Below are positions 7,909 to 17,510 of a stretch of DNA of 64,000 bases, in pieces. Source of the DNA: Jeotgalibacillus sp. R-1-5s-1 (GTDB taxonomy: Bacteria > Bacillota > Bacilli > Bacillales > Jeotgalibacillaceae); contig NZ_SORW01000022.1 in the NCBI RefSeq assembly GCF_004405105.1, positions 62,001-126,000 of the forward strand, given 5' to 3'. Numbering within the stretch: the stretch's first letter is position 1; each line of letters starts with the position of its first letter. The translations under genes and the position numbers were made by a program. The notes under the pieces are model-generated. The model saw nothing but the letters and a program-made list of their open reading frames with translations. It did not search any database and was not told where the DNA came from.

Positions 7909-8751
7909 TTAACCTTTTGTTCCACCTGCTGTCAGTCCTGAAATCAGGTAACGCTGGGAGAACAGATATACAAGTGCGATTGGCACAGCGATCAGAATCG
8001 AACCTGCTGCAAATCGTGTAAAGTTATTGTCAAACTGATTGCTGATAAAGTTGAACAGTCCAAGTGCCAGCGTAAAATTATCCGGATTTCGCAGAATAAT
8101 TCGCGGCAGGAGGAAGTCAACGAACGGCGCCATAAAGTTAAACAGCGCTACTACTCCTAAAATCGGTTTTGCAAGCGGCAGCATAATTTTGAAGAATACG
8201 CCTAAGTGACCTGCTCCATCAATTCTTGCAGCTTCATCAAGCTCCTTAGGTATTGTATCAAAATAACCTTTTACGAGCCAAGCATTAAACGGTATTTGTC
8301 CTCCGATATAAATCAGTGTCAGACCTACAAGAGAATCCAGAAGTCCGATCATATTTAATAGAAGGTAAATGGCAACCATCGCCATTAACGCCGGGAACAT
8401 TTGCAGTAACAGGAATGCGTATAATCCGTATTTGCGTCCCGTGAATTTGTAGCGTGAAAATGCGTATGCTACGAATGATGTAATCACGACTGAGAAAAAT
8501 GCATTGGCAATCGCGACCATGACACTGTTTTTATACCATGTCAGATAATCACTCGACGGATCCGTGAACAGCCACTTATAGTGAACGAGTGACCAGTTTT
8601 CAGGAATCAGCTGTGCAGAATAAAGACTTGTACCCGGGTTCAGTGACATACCAACTGTCCATAGAAGAGGATAGCCGATTACAACAGCCATAAAAGCTAA
8701 AAATAGATAAATGAGCGTTACTTCGATGTTAGACTTAGCCTTTTTGCTCAT
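7909..8751 (-). CDS. mdxG: Maltodextrin ABC transporter permease MdxG (MalG-like)
   Basis: A 280-residue permease with six predicted membrane helices and the cytoplasmic EAA loop (EAARIDGAGHLGVFFKIMLP) that contacts the ATPase. The C-terminus ends SGLTAGGTKG, as is usual for MalG. With MdxF and the lipoprotein MdxE it forms a maltodextrin importer; no ATPase gene lies in the cluster, so a shared MsmX-type ATPase is expected elsewhere. Its ATG overlaps the mdxF stop codon by one base, indicating translational coupling. Confidence 0.92.
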   Translation of the reverse strand: MSKKAKSNIEVTLIYLFLAFMAVVIGYPLLWTVGMSLNPGTSLYSAQLIPENWSLVHYKWLFTDPSSDYLTWYKNSVMVAIANAFFSVVITSFVAYAFSRYKFTGRKYGLYAFLLLQMFPALMAMVAIYLLLNMIGLLDSLVGLTLIYIGGQIPFNAWLVKGYFDTIPKELDEAARIDGAGHLGVFFKIMLPLAKPILGVVALFNFMAPFVDFLLPRIILRNPDNFTLALGLFNFISNQFDNNFTRFAAGSILIAVPIALVYLFSQRYLISGLTAGGTKG

Positions 8752-10061
8752 TAAATATTCCCCTCCTCTTTAAATGAACGTGTTTTTCTAAATTGATAGA
8801 ACGCAAAACCTGTGACAATCAGACCGAGAATCAGTGTAATCGCTGCAGCCATACTGTACTGGTTCAATTCAAATGTTAAGTCGTAAACCCATGAAATCAG
8901 GATATCGGTACCGCCCGCGTTTTGACCACGCACAGCAGGTCCACCTTCATTAAACAGGTAAATAATATTAAAGTTATTAAAGTTTCCGGCATACTGCATG
9001 ATCAGTAATGGGGCTGTTGCATACAGTACGTGCGGAAGTGTAATGTTTCTGAATTTCTGGAATCGGCTTGCTCCGTCTACATCTGCTGCTTCGTACCAGT
9101 CTTTTGAAATACTTTGAAGAATACCGGTAAATAGCGCAAACACAAATGGGAATCCGAGCCATGTCTGTATCATGATTAATGCAATGCGTGTCCAGAACGG
9201 ATCCTGAAGCCACGGGATCGCAAGGTCAAACATTGCGAGAATATCCGTATTTATCGCACCGAAACGATCGTTAAACATCGCTGCAAATACAAGGATCGTT
9301 ACGAATGCAGGTACTGCCCATGGAAGAATTAAGATCGTACGGATCGTCCGCTTGAATTTAATACGCGGATCGTTCACAAGTAAAGCAAGGAATAAACCAA
9401 GACCGATTTGCAAAGTCGTTGCAACAACTGTCCAGACAATCGTCCAGGTAAATACACTGATAAATGTATCCTGCCAGATATTATTTCCTGCTCCGCCTGT
9501 TTCAAAGAACAGACGTGTGAAGTTATCAAAGCCAATCCAGTTTAAAAGGTTACGTGGCGGCTGGTTGTATTGTGTGTAATCTGTAAATGCCAAAGCGATC
9601 GTAAACATCAGTGGCAAAATAACAATAAAGGCAAGCATCACAAGCCCTGGTGTTACAAAGAAATATGGGAATCCTGTATCCCATACGTTACGTGCTGCTT
9701 CTTTAAACGTTGGTGTTTTTTCACCGTCACGCAGACGGATTGCATCTCTTTTAGCATCCTTCACGTTGGCTACGTATAGGACAATAAAGAAGGCTATAAG
9801 AATCACAGAAATTAAACCATAGATTAATAGAAAAACAGAGTTATCAACACCCTGAAGTGTACCGAGTGTTCTCAGCCCCCAGATGCCTGTATTTAGAAAA
9901 CTCCCAAGCGTCAGGATAAAGGAAACTTCGAGGATAATGAAGAGTATTCCCTTAACGTATCTGCGGTTGTACAACTGGCCTAAGCCGGCAAGAAGAATAG
10001 ATAGAATGACAGCTAATCTGGGGTTATGTGAAGTTTTAGCTGTCGAGTTAGCAGTTGACAT
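8751..10061 (-). CDS. mdxF: Maltodextrin ABC transporter permease MdxF (MalF-like)
   Basis: A 436-residue permease. The first 130 residues carry extra hydrophobic helices (LGQLYNRRYVKGILFIILEV), as in other MalF/MdxF proteins, followed by the core permease domain with an EAA loop (EAADVDGASRFQKFRNITLP). The ATG at 10061 has GGGAGG seven bases upstream. A perfect 13-bp hairpin separates it from mdxE, which would allow more binding protein than permease to be made from one mRNA. It pairs with MdxG. Confidence 0.92.
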   Translation of the reverse strand: MSTANSTAKTSHNPRLAVILSILLAGLGQLYNRRYVKGILFIILEVSFILTLGSFLNTGIWGLRTLGTLQGVDNSVFLLIYGLISVILIAFFIVLYVANVKDAKRDAIRLRDGEKTPTFKEAARNVWDTGFPYFFVTPGLVMLAFIVILPLMFTIALAFTDYTQYNQPPRNLLNWIGFDNFTRLFFETGGAGNNIWQDTFISVFTWTIVWTVVATTLQIGLGLFLALLVNDPRIKFKRTIRTILILPWAVPAFVTILVFAAMFNDRFGAINTDILAMFDLAIPWLQDPFWTRIALIMIQTWLGFPFVFALFTGILQSISKDWYEAADVDGASRFQKFRNITLPHVLYATAPLLIMQYAGNFNNFNIIYLFNEGGPAVRGQNAGGTDILISWVYDLTFELNQYSMAAAITLILGLIVTGFAFYQFRKTRSFKEEGNI

Positions 10062-10111
10062 GTCATCGCCTCCCTAGCGAGCGTTCAGAGAACAATATCT
10101 CTATAAAGTGA

Positions 10112-10142
10112 GTGGATAGAAGGAGGGAATCCTTCTATCCAC
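10112..10142 (-). other. Intra-operon stem-loop between mdxE and mdxF
   Basis: GTGGATAGAAGGA (10112-10124) pairs perfectly with TCCTTCTATCCAC (10130-10142) around a 5-nt loop. No T-tract follows on the minus strand. Hairpins at this position in binding-protein operons protect the upstream message from 3' decay. Confidence 0.75.
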
Positions 10143-10161
10143 CATCGTCATGAATGTGAAA

Positions 10162-11448
10162 TTACTGTTGTGCAGCAGCGATATTATCCTGGATCTGCTG
10201 TACAGCTTCGTCTAATACTTCCTGTACATCATCACCTTGTGCGATGAACAGTAGTGCGTTATTAATTGGCTCCCAAACCTGCTGCATTTCCGGAGCAGAT
10301 GGCATTGGCGTTCCGAACTGGATCTGCTCAGCAAATGGAGCGATCAGTTCATTAGAAGTTACAGCTTCTCCTTCAAGTGCTGCCTGGTTCGCTGGAAGCT
10401 CCCCTGCATTTTCGAAGTAGAAAGTTGAATTCTCTTCATTTGTAAGCCAGATAGCAAGATCAGTTGCAGCATCTTTGTTTTCTGAGTACTCAGAAACCAT
10501 CCATGATTTTACACCTACGAATGAAGTTGCGTTGTTTCCGTCAACCGTTGGAAGGATTGCTGTTCCAAGGCTGTCACCAAGTGCTTCAGAGTAAGCAGGA
10601 ATGTTCCAAGGACCAGTGATTGCAACACCGACTTTACCGTCAGAGAATAGACCGTTCATGATGTCAGGGTTGATTTCAACCGGGATGTATCCATTTTCGT
10701 ACCAAGACTGGATAAGCTCTCCTCCAGCTACAGCACCTTCGTTGTTAAGACCGATATCCGTTACGTCATAAGATCCGCCTTCGTTGTTGAATACATATGC
10801 GCCATTAGCGCCGAAGAATGGATATGAGAAATAGAAGTTTGCAGCTTCCATTAGGAAACCGTATGTTTCAGAAGCCTGATCCGTCTGTTCTTCAGCAATT
10901 GCCATCAGGTCATCCATTGTTGCAGGTGCTTCAGGTACAAGGTCTTTGTTATAGAATGTTGCATAAGTTTCTACTACTAGTGGAGCTCCATAAGTTTCTC
11001 CATCATATGTGATTGCTTCAATTGCTGTTTCTGAATAGTCGCCCTCAGCTTCACCAAGATCGATTGGTGCAGCAAGTCCCTGAAGAACGATGTTTCCGAT
11101 TCTGTCATGCGGCTGGAAGAAAAGGTCAGGACCGTTACCGGCAGGGCCGTCAAGGTTAAGCGCTTCCACCTGATCAAGCATGTTCATAGGTGTCGCTTCG
11201 ATTGCAATTCCAGTTTCTTCTGTGTAACGAGCGAATAATTCATCAAGCGCAGCTCTTTGCTCTTCGCTGTCATTCACCCATACTTTTAGTGATTCCGGCT
11301 GATCAGAAGTTGCTTCTTCTCCATCTCCGGATGCATTTGAGTCCCCATCGCCTGAACCTGCTGATTCTTCACGTTCAGGTGCACAAGCTGCCAGTACGCC
11401 GATTAAAAGCAGTACCATGGCAAAAATCGAAATATACTTTTTCAACAT
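10162..11448 (-). CDS. mdxE: Maltodextrin-binding lipoprotein MdxE
   Basis: A 428-residue extracellular solute-binding protein. A type II signal peptide ends in the lipobox LAAC with Cys22, followed by an acidic Ser/Gly linker and a family 1 binding-protein fold. AGGAGGGG precedes the ATG. It is the first gene of the mdxEFG-amylase-mdxR operon and divergent from the maltogenic amylase. The upstream region holds a promoter and two LacI-type operators. Maltodextrin specificity is inferred from the neighbours. Confidence 0.9.
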   Translation of the reverse strand: MLKKYISIFAMVLLLIGVLAACAPEREESAGSGDGDSNASGDGEEATSDQPESLKVWVNDSEEQRAALDELFARYTEETGIAIEATPMNMLDQVEALNLDGPAGNGPDLFFQPHDRIGNIVLQGLAAPIDLGEAEGDYSETAIEAITYDGETYGAPLVVETYATFYNKDLVPEAPATMDDLMAIAEEQTDQASETYGFLMEAANFYFSYPFFGANGAYVFNNEGGSYDVTDIGLNNEGAVAGGELIQSWYENGYIPVEINPDIMNGLFSDGKVGVAITGPWNIPAYSEALGDSLGTAILPTVDGNNATSFVGVKSWMVSEYSENKDAATDLAIWLTNEENSTFYFENAGELPANQAALEGEAVTSNELIAPFAEQIQFGTPMPSAPEMQQVWEPINNALLFIAQGDDVQEVLDEAVQQIQDNIAAAQQ

Positions 11449-11481
11449 TGACCCCTCCTAAAGGTTGTTTTTTCTTGAGCT

Positions 11482-11499
11482 TGTACAAACGTTTGCACA
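11482..11499. promoter_or_regulatory. LacI-type operator upstream of mdxE (proximal)
   Basis: TGTACAAACGTTTGCACA is an almost perfect palindrome with a central CG, as bound by MdxR/MalR or CcpA. It lies in the mdxE leader, 34 bases from the start codon. Confidence 0.8.
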
Positions 11500-11546
11500 C
11501 TATCTCTAAAAAAAGAGCGATTAAAAATATAACCGCTTACATTTTG

Positions 11547-11566
11547 TTGTGAAAACGATTGCACAA
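11547..11566. promoter_or_regulatory. LacI/CcpA-type operator upstream of mdxE (distal)
   Basis: TTGTGAAAACGATTGCACAA is a near-perfect palindrome centred on CG. It lies ten bases downstream of the proposed mdxE -10 box, where a bound repressor would block initiation. The first half also fits the cre consensus. Confidence 0.8.
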
Positions 11567-11575
11567 CCTACTTTT

Positions 11576-11603
11576 ATTATAATCAAGTTTTTACATATTA
11601 CAA
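11576..11603 (-). promoter_or_regulatory. Sigma-A promoter for mdxE
   Basis: On the minus strand, TTGTAA (11603-11598), a 16-bp spacer and TATAAT (11581-11576). Both LacI-type operators lie downstream of it. Confidence 0.62.
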
Positions 11604-11743
11604 TAGAAAAAATGCATTTTTTTATTTTTTGTTATTTTCCCGTCAAGAGTTGCCAACAGTCATTGACTTTAATTCGTCTTTCGAATAAGGTTGTAAGCAA
11701 TTATTCTATTAACGCTGCAGTCGGTCTTTTCTTTACTACATAA

Positions 11744-13537
<1,794 letters not shown>

Positions 13538-13555
13538 ACAGATGCCTTTCAAATT

Positions 13556-13599
13556 GAGGGTGTGACAACTCCTATACGGATTTGGTCCACCCTCTTTTT
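13556..13599 (+). terminator. Possible terminator after the maltogenic amylase
   Basis: GAGGGTG (13556-13562) pairs with CACCCTC (13588-13594), followed by five T residues. The 25-nt loop is long, so strength is uncertain. Confidence 0.55.
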
Positions 13600-13661
13600 C
13601 CTGCCTTACGATTATTGCCAGACAGTTGAGAACAACCGTCAGGAAAGGAGCCTCATACACC

Positions 13662-15005
13662 ATGAGTAAACAGGCTAAAAAATTGACTCTCTTTGCACTT
13701 ACCTGGCCTATTTTTATAGAAATTTCCCTGCATATGCTGATGGGGAATGCAGACACGCTTATGCTAAGCCAGTATTCGGATGACAGTGTAGCAGCAGTCG
13801 GTGTGGCGAACCAGATTCTTTCTTTAATCATTGTCATGTTCGGATTTGTTGCTACAGGAACGTCTATACTCGTCGCTCAGTACCTTGGTGCTAAAAAAGA
13901 TAGAAGCGCTGCAGAAATTGCGGTGATTTCAATCGTGGCTAACCTGATCTTCGGACTTGTGCTGAGTTTGGCCATTGTTATCCTGGATCAGCAATTATTA
14001 AGACTGCTCGACATTCCGGCCGAACTGCTTCCGGAAGCAACCGTCTACCTTCAGATTGTCGGCGGATTATCATTTATTCAATCGGTCATCATGACAATCG
14101 GCGCGGTTTTAAGAAGCTACAGTTTCACAAAAGATGCAATGTACGTTACGCTCGGGATGAACATCCTGAATGTTGCAGGTAATTACCTCGTGATTTTCGG
14201 TCCATTCGGCTTTCCGGTTCTTGGTGTTGAAGGTGTAGCCTACTCAACCGCGATCAGCCGGATCATTGGATTATGCGCTGTTTTCTATCTTTTATTGAGA
14301 AGAACAAAATACAGCCTGCCATTCAGACAGCTATTCTCCCTTCCAGCCGGACATTTAAAAAACTTACTTAAGATCGGAATTCCGTCTGCAGGAGAACACT
14401 TATCTTACAACGCTTCACAGCTTGTCATCACCGCATTTATTGCAGCAATGGGGACTGAAGCACTGACGACAAAAGTGTATACACAAAACCTGATGATGTT
14501 TATTTTCCTTTTTGCAGTTGCCATTGGTCAGGGCAGTCAGATCCTGATCGGACATATGGTTGGGGCCGGTAAATTCGAAGAGGCATATAAAAGATGTATC
14601 AAAAGTCTCAGACTTGCTATTTTAATATCTCTGCTCATGGCCGTGATTTTTGCTATTTTCTCAAGAAACCTCCTTGGGATCTTCACTTCGAATGAAGATA
14701 TTTTAGCGCTTGGATCCATCCTTATTTTCCTGACCATCATTCTTGAACCGGGAAGAAGCTTCAATCTTGTTGTCATCAATGCACTCAGAGCAGCGGGAGA
14801 TGTCAAATTCCCTGTATACATCGGCATTTTATCCATGTGGGGAATTTCTGTTTTCTTCGCTTATCTGCTCGGCGTTGTATTCGAGCTCGGCCTCATCGGG
14901 ATTTGGATCGCCTTTTCACTTGATGAATGGATTCGTGGAATCATCATGCTGAAGCGATGGAAAAAAAGAGGCTGGATGAAAAAAAGTTTTGTTAAACCTG
15001 CTTAA
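13662..15005 (+). CDS. yisQ: MATE family multidrug/cation exporter, YisQ-like
   Basis: A 447-residue membrane protein with about twelve hydrophobic segments in two homologous halves, each with the MATE-type pattern (for example GNADTLMLSQ near the N-terminus and GQGSQILIGHMVGAG in the second half). MATE proteins export drugs or metabolites in exchange for Na+ or H+. The ATG at 13662 is chosen because GGAAAGGAG lies 11 bases upstream; the longer in-frame start at 13626 lacks one. The name comes from synteny with yisK, yisL and the carotenoid-synthase-like yisP position, not from substrate evidence. Confidence 0.87.
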   Translation: MSKQAKKLTLFALTWPIFIEISLHMLMGNADTLMLSQYSDDSVAAVGVANQILSLIIVMFGFVATGTSILVAQYLGAKKDRSAAEIAVISIVANLIFGLVLSLAIVILDQQLLRLLDIPAELLPEATVYLQIVGGLSFIQSVIMTIGAVLRSYSFTKDAMYVTLGMNILNVAGNYLVIFGPFGFPVLGVEGVAYSTAISRIIGLCAVFYLLLRRTKYSLPFRQLFSLPAGHLKNLLKIGIPSAGEHLSYNASQLVITAFIAAMGTEALTTKVYTQNLMMFIFLFAVAIGQGSQILIGHMVGAGKFEEAYKRCIKSLRLAILISLLMAVIFAIFSRNLLGIFTSNEDILALGSILIFLTIILEPGRSFNLVVINALRAAGDVKFPVYIGILSMWGISVFFAYLLGVVFELGLIGIWIAFSLDEWIRGIIMLKRWKKRGWMKKSFVKPA

Positions 15006-15044
15006 TATTCTGAAAATAATAATGCGCTTACATGGTTGCAATGG

Positions 15045-15073
15045 AAGGATTCGTTACACACGAATCCTTTTTC
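15045..15073 (+). terminator. Terminator after the MATE exporter
   Basis: AAGGATTCGT pairs with ACGAATCCTT around a 5-nt loop and is followed by a T-run. Confidence 0.88.
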
Positions 15074-15076
15074 TTA

Positions 15077-15093
15077 TGTTATAAAAACTAACA
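15077..15093. promoter_or_regulatory. GlnR/TnrA box upstream of glnK (distal)
   Basis: TGTTATAAAAACTAACA fits the 17-bp consensus TGTNA-N7-TNACA exactly. Its centre is 36 bases upstream of the -35 box. Confidence 0.85.
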
Positions 15094-15120
15094 TGATAAT
15101 CGTTTTTTTCTAAAAAACAC

Positions 15121-15149
15121 TTGCATTCTGTTAGTTTTCTGAATATTAT
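15121..15149 (+). promoter_or_regulatory. Sigma-A promoter of glnK-amtB
   Basis: TTGCAT (15121-15126), a 17-bp spacer and TATTAT (15144-15149). It lies between the two GlnR/TnrA boxes. Confidence 0.7.
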
Positions 15150-15169
15150 TATATCTATAAGTTATCAAA

Positions 15170-15186
15170 TGTTAGAAAACCTAACA
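15170..15186. promoter_or_regulatory. GlnR/TnrA box in the glnK leader (proximal)
   Basis: TGTTAGAAAACCTAACA fits TGTNA-N7-TNACA exactly. It ends one base before the AAGGAG ribosome-binding site, so a bound regulator could block elongation while DNA looping to the distal box is possible. Confidence 0.85.
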
Positions 15187-15201
15187 TAAGGAGTGGTCAT
15201 T

Positions 15202-15543
15202 TTGAAGAAGATTGAAGCAATCGTTCGACCTGAAGTGTTTCAGGAACTCCGAGAAAAACTCGTCCATATCGGAATTGGGGGCCTGACCGTATTTGAAGCA
15301 GCAGGCTGCGGGAACCAGAAAGGAAAGCGCGGAGCATTCAGAGGAACTTCCTATGAGCTTCCCCTCGTTTCCCGGATAAAAGTTGAAATGGTAACAGAAG
15401 AACACCGTGTAGATGAAATTGTTGGCGCCATCCTTGAAGCCTGCGGAACCGGTCAGGTTGGAGACGGAAAAATCTTTATTTCTCCTATCGAAGAAGTGAT
15501 CAGAATTCGCAGTGGCGAAAGAGGAAAACAGGCTGTTTTATAA
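15202..15543 (+). CDS. glnK: PII nitrogen regulatory protein GlnK (NrgB-like)
   Basis: A 113-residue PII signal protein (KKIEAIVRPE at the N-terminus, VGDGKIFI near residue 87). The T-loop (GCGNQKGKRGAFRGTSYELP) lacks the uridylylated Tyr of enterobacterial GlnB, as is usual for Bacillota NrgB. It would bind ATP/2-oxoglutarate and plug the AmtB channel. The start is TTG 15202, eight bases after AAGGAG; the in-frame GTG at 15193 overlaps that site. amtB follows after 27 bases, so the order is glnK-amtB, reversed relative to nrgAB of B. subtilis. Confidence 0.92.
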   Translation: MKKIEAIVRPEVFQELREKLVHIGIGGLTVFEAAGCGNQKGKRGAFRGTSYELPLVSRIKVEMVTEEHRVDEIVGAILEACGTGQVGDGKIFISPIEEVIRIRSGERGKQAVL

Positions 15544-15570
15544 CCAGACTAAATTTGGAGGTGCTTCACG

Positions 15571-16950
15571 ATGAAAAAGAAAATTTTATCTGTAACAGCA
15601 ATTGGGAGTTTGTTTACGACAAGCGCGTTTGCAGCACCTGTGACTGCTGAAAGTGTACAATTTTCATTAGATACGATGTGGGTCATGATCGCTGCAATCT
15701 TAGTATTTTTTATGCATGCAGGATTTGCAATGGTGGAATCCGGCTTTACCCGGGCTAAAAACACATTAAACATTCTGATGAAAAATATTCTGACGATCTC
15801 GATCGGTTCAGTCCTTTACTTTTTAGTCGGTTACGGCATTATGTTCGGAAATACAAACGGATTTTTCGGCACAAGCGGGTTTGCCTTATCCGGTGTTGAA
15901 GACGTTGGGTTCTTCTTATTCCAGGCTGTGTTCGCAGCTACCTGCGCAACGATCATTTCCGGTGCTGTTGCTGAACGCATGAAGCTGAGCAGCTACCTGA
16001 TTCTTACCGTTCTCATGACCGGCGCTATCTATCCGGTTGTCGGACACTGGGTATGGGGAGGCGGATGGATCTCTGAACTTGGATTCGTAGACTTCGCCGG
16101 ATCAACAGTGGTTCACTTAACCGGAGCTGTTGGTGCATTGTTCGCCGTTCTGTTCCTCGGTTCACGTATTGGAAAATATGAAGGCAAAAAAGTCAATGCG
16201 ATTCCGGGTCATAGCATTCCATTAGGCGCACTTGGCGTCTTCATCCTGTGGTTCGGATGGTTCGGATTCAATGGAGGGAGCTCACTGGCAGCTGACCCGA
16301 CACTTGTACCAATCGTAATTTCGACTACCCTGCTTTCTGCGTCTGCAGGTGTGATTTCTTCAGCTCTTTATTCACGGATCCGTTTCAAAAAAATTGACCC
16401 TTCAATCACATTGAACGGAGCACTCGGTGGTCTTGTAGGGATCACAGCAGGAACAGCAAACGTATCACTTGCTGGTGCGATTGTAATTGGTCTAGTTGCA
16501 GGTGTGATCCTCGTTGAAGGCATACGTTTTATCGACGTTGTTCTTCGTGCAGACGATCCTGTAGGTGCAATTGCCGTCCACGGAATCTGCGGTATCTGGG
16601 GAACACTTGCCGTCGGACTTTTTGACACAGCAAACGGACTGTTTTATGGAGGAGGAGCCGGATTACTGGGCGTTCAGTCGATCGGTGTCGGCGCAGTCAT
16701 CCTCTGGACCGGCCTTGCGGTAAGTGCTGTCGTATTCGCCATGAAATCACTCGGTGGTATCCGCGTTACACGCGAAGAGGAGCTTGCAGGTCTTGACTAC
16801 TCCGAGCACGGTTCAAATGCTTACGAGTTTAAAGAATCTCTTATGTCATCAAGCTCTCCACAAACAGCTAACGCAACAGGTAACCTCGTTGAACGTCTCA
16901 ATCAGCTTGGCACAACGGTTAAGCAGCCCGAAACAAGAAAAACAGTATAA
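15571..16950 (+). CDS. amtB: Ammonium transporter AmtB (NrgA-like)
   Basis: A 459-residue ammonium channel. A cleavable-looking leader (residues 1-26, SAFAAPVTA) precedes eleven membrane helices. The two pore histidines are present in TVVHLTGAVGAL and AVHGICGIWG, and the conserved GGGWIS and GWFGFN segments are intact. The C-terminal cytoplasmic tail that touches PII is about 60 residues long. GGAGGTG precedes the ATG. It is co-transcribed with glnK under the two GlnR/TnrA boxes and ends at a strong terminator. Confidence 0.95.
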   Translation: MKKKILSVTAIGSLFTTSAFAAPVTAESVQFSLDTMWVMIAAILVFFMHAGFAMVESGFTRAKNTLNILMKNILTISIGSVLYFLVGYGIMFGNTNGFFGTSGFALSGVEDVGFFLFQAVFAATCATIISGAVAERMKLSSYLILTVLMTGAIYPVVGHWVWGGGWISELGFVDFAGSTVVHLTGAVGALFAVLFLGSRIGKYEGKKVNAIPGHSIPLGALGVFILWFGWFGFNGGSSLAADPTLVPIVISTTLLSASAGVISSALYSRIRFKKIDPSITLNGALGGLVGITAGTANVSLAGAIVIGLVAGVILVEGIRFIDVVLRADDPVGAIAVHGICGIWGTLAVGLFDTANGLFYGGGAGLLGVQSIGVGAVILWTGLAVSAVVFAMKSLGGIRVTREEELAGLDYSEHGSNAYEFKESLMSSSSPQTANATGNLVERLNQLGTTVKQPETRKTV

Positions 16951-16954
16951 TTAT

Positions 16955-16990
16955 AAAAAGCAGAATGTGTGGGGGCACATTCTGCTTTTT
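16955..16990 (+). terminator. Terminator after amtB
   Basis: GCAGAATGTG pairs with CACATTCTGC around TGGGGG, with A- and T-runs on the two sides, so it may act on both strands. Confidence 0.92.
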
Positions 16991-17150
16991 GCTGTTTTAG
17001 ATTAACATCTCATCAGTTTTATAAACAACGTGAAAGTAAACACTTTGAGTGCCGGGTCATTCCGGAGACTCCTGCGGCAGTGAAGCGACAGGTGAGACAG
17101 CGAATCGCAGAGCGCTAGCTGGCTTACCGCGCGGCCTCCAGAAAAGCGGA

Positions 17151-17277
17151 GGCGGGCGTTTAGGGACGTACAAACTGGACCGACCTCGACGAAGATAAAG
17201 GAAACACGGTGAACGAAGTTAGCCGATGTTGACTTATCGAACGAGAGGACGGGAAGTTTGCTAGTCCCTGCCCGCCG
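17151..17277 (+). repeat. Palindromic module C (copy C1)
   Basis: Arms GGCGGGC, AGGGAC and AAACT on the left pair with AGTTT, GTCCCT and GCCCGCC on the right. The core contains GATAAAGGAAACACGG and TGTTGACTTATC, shared with C2 and C3 near 60.8-61.0 kb. Confidence 0.82.
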
Positions 17278-17301
17278 GAGCTAGACATCAGGAAAAGCGG
17301 A

Positions 17302-17402
17302 GGCGACTCGTCCAGCCACGACAAGCATAAGGCGAAGATGAAAAGAGGGCTGATCTTTGCCCTCGTTCATCTTTGACTTATGACCTCGAGGGGCTAGTCG
17401 CC
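17302..17402 (+). repeat. Palindromic module B (copy B1)
   Basis: Arms GGCGACT and AGTCGCC are perfect complements. The core (CGACAAGCATAAGGCGAAG, then a GAGGGC/GCCCTC hairpin, then TATGACCTCGAGGGGCTA) is shared with B2 at 61067-61167. Confidence 0.82.
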
Positions 17403-17461
17403 AGAGCTAGACAAAGGAAAGCGAAGGAATGGCCTGGTACGGTTTTAGAGAAGCCCAAATA

Positions 17462-17493
17462 AAATACCTCAGCACCTAAGCGCTGAGGTATTT
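17462..17493 (-). terminator. Terminator of the crt operon
   Basis: AAATACCTCAGC pairs with GCTGAGGTATTT around an 8-nt loop. T-rich sequence follows on the minus strand, 18 bases beyond the crtM stop. Confidence 0.85.
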
Positions 17494-17510
17494 TTACCTA
17501 CCTTAATAAT

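Larger units (their letters stand above)
17049..17440 (+). repeat. Composite palindromic element: type A with nested modules C1 and B1
   Basis: The left half of a type A element starts with arm GTGCCGGGTCATTCC (17049-17063). Its partner GGAATGGCCTGGTAC lies 360 bases away at 17426-17440; all 15 positions pair as RNA, three of them as G-U. Between the A core and that arm are module C1 (17151-17277) and module B1 (17302-17402), joined by a GAAAAGCGGAGGCG-like linker. The composite fills the space between the convergent genes amtB and crtM. Confidence 0.85.

Noticed and set aside
17049-17440. Insertion sequence
   Set aside because: No transposase or coding capacity, no fixed terminal inverted repeats and no clear target duplication; only self-complementary, copy-specific arms.
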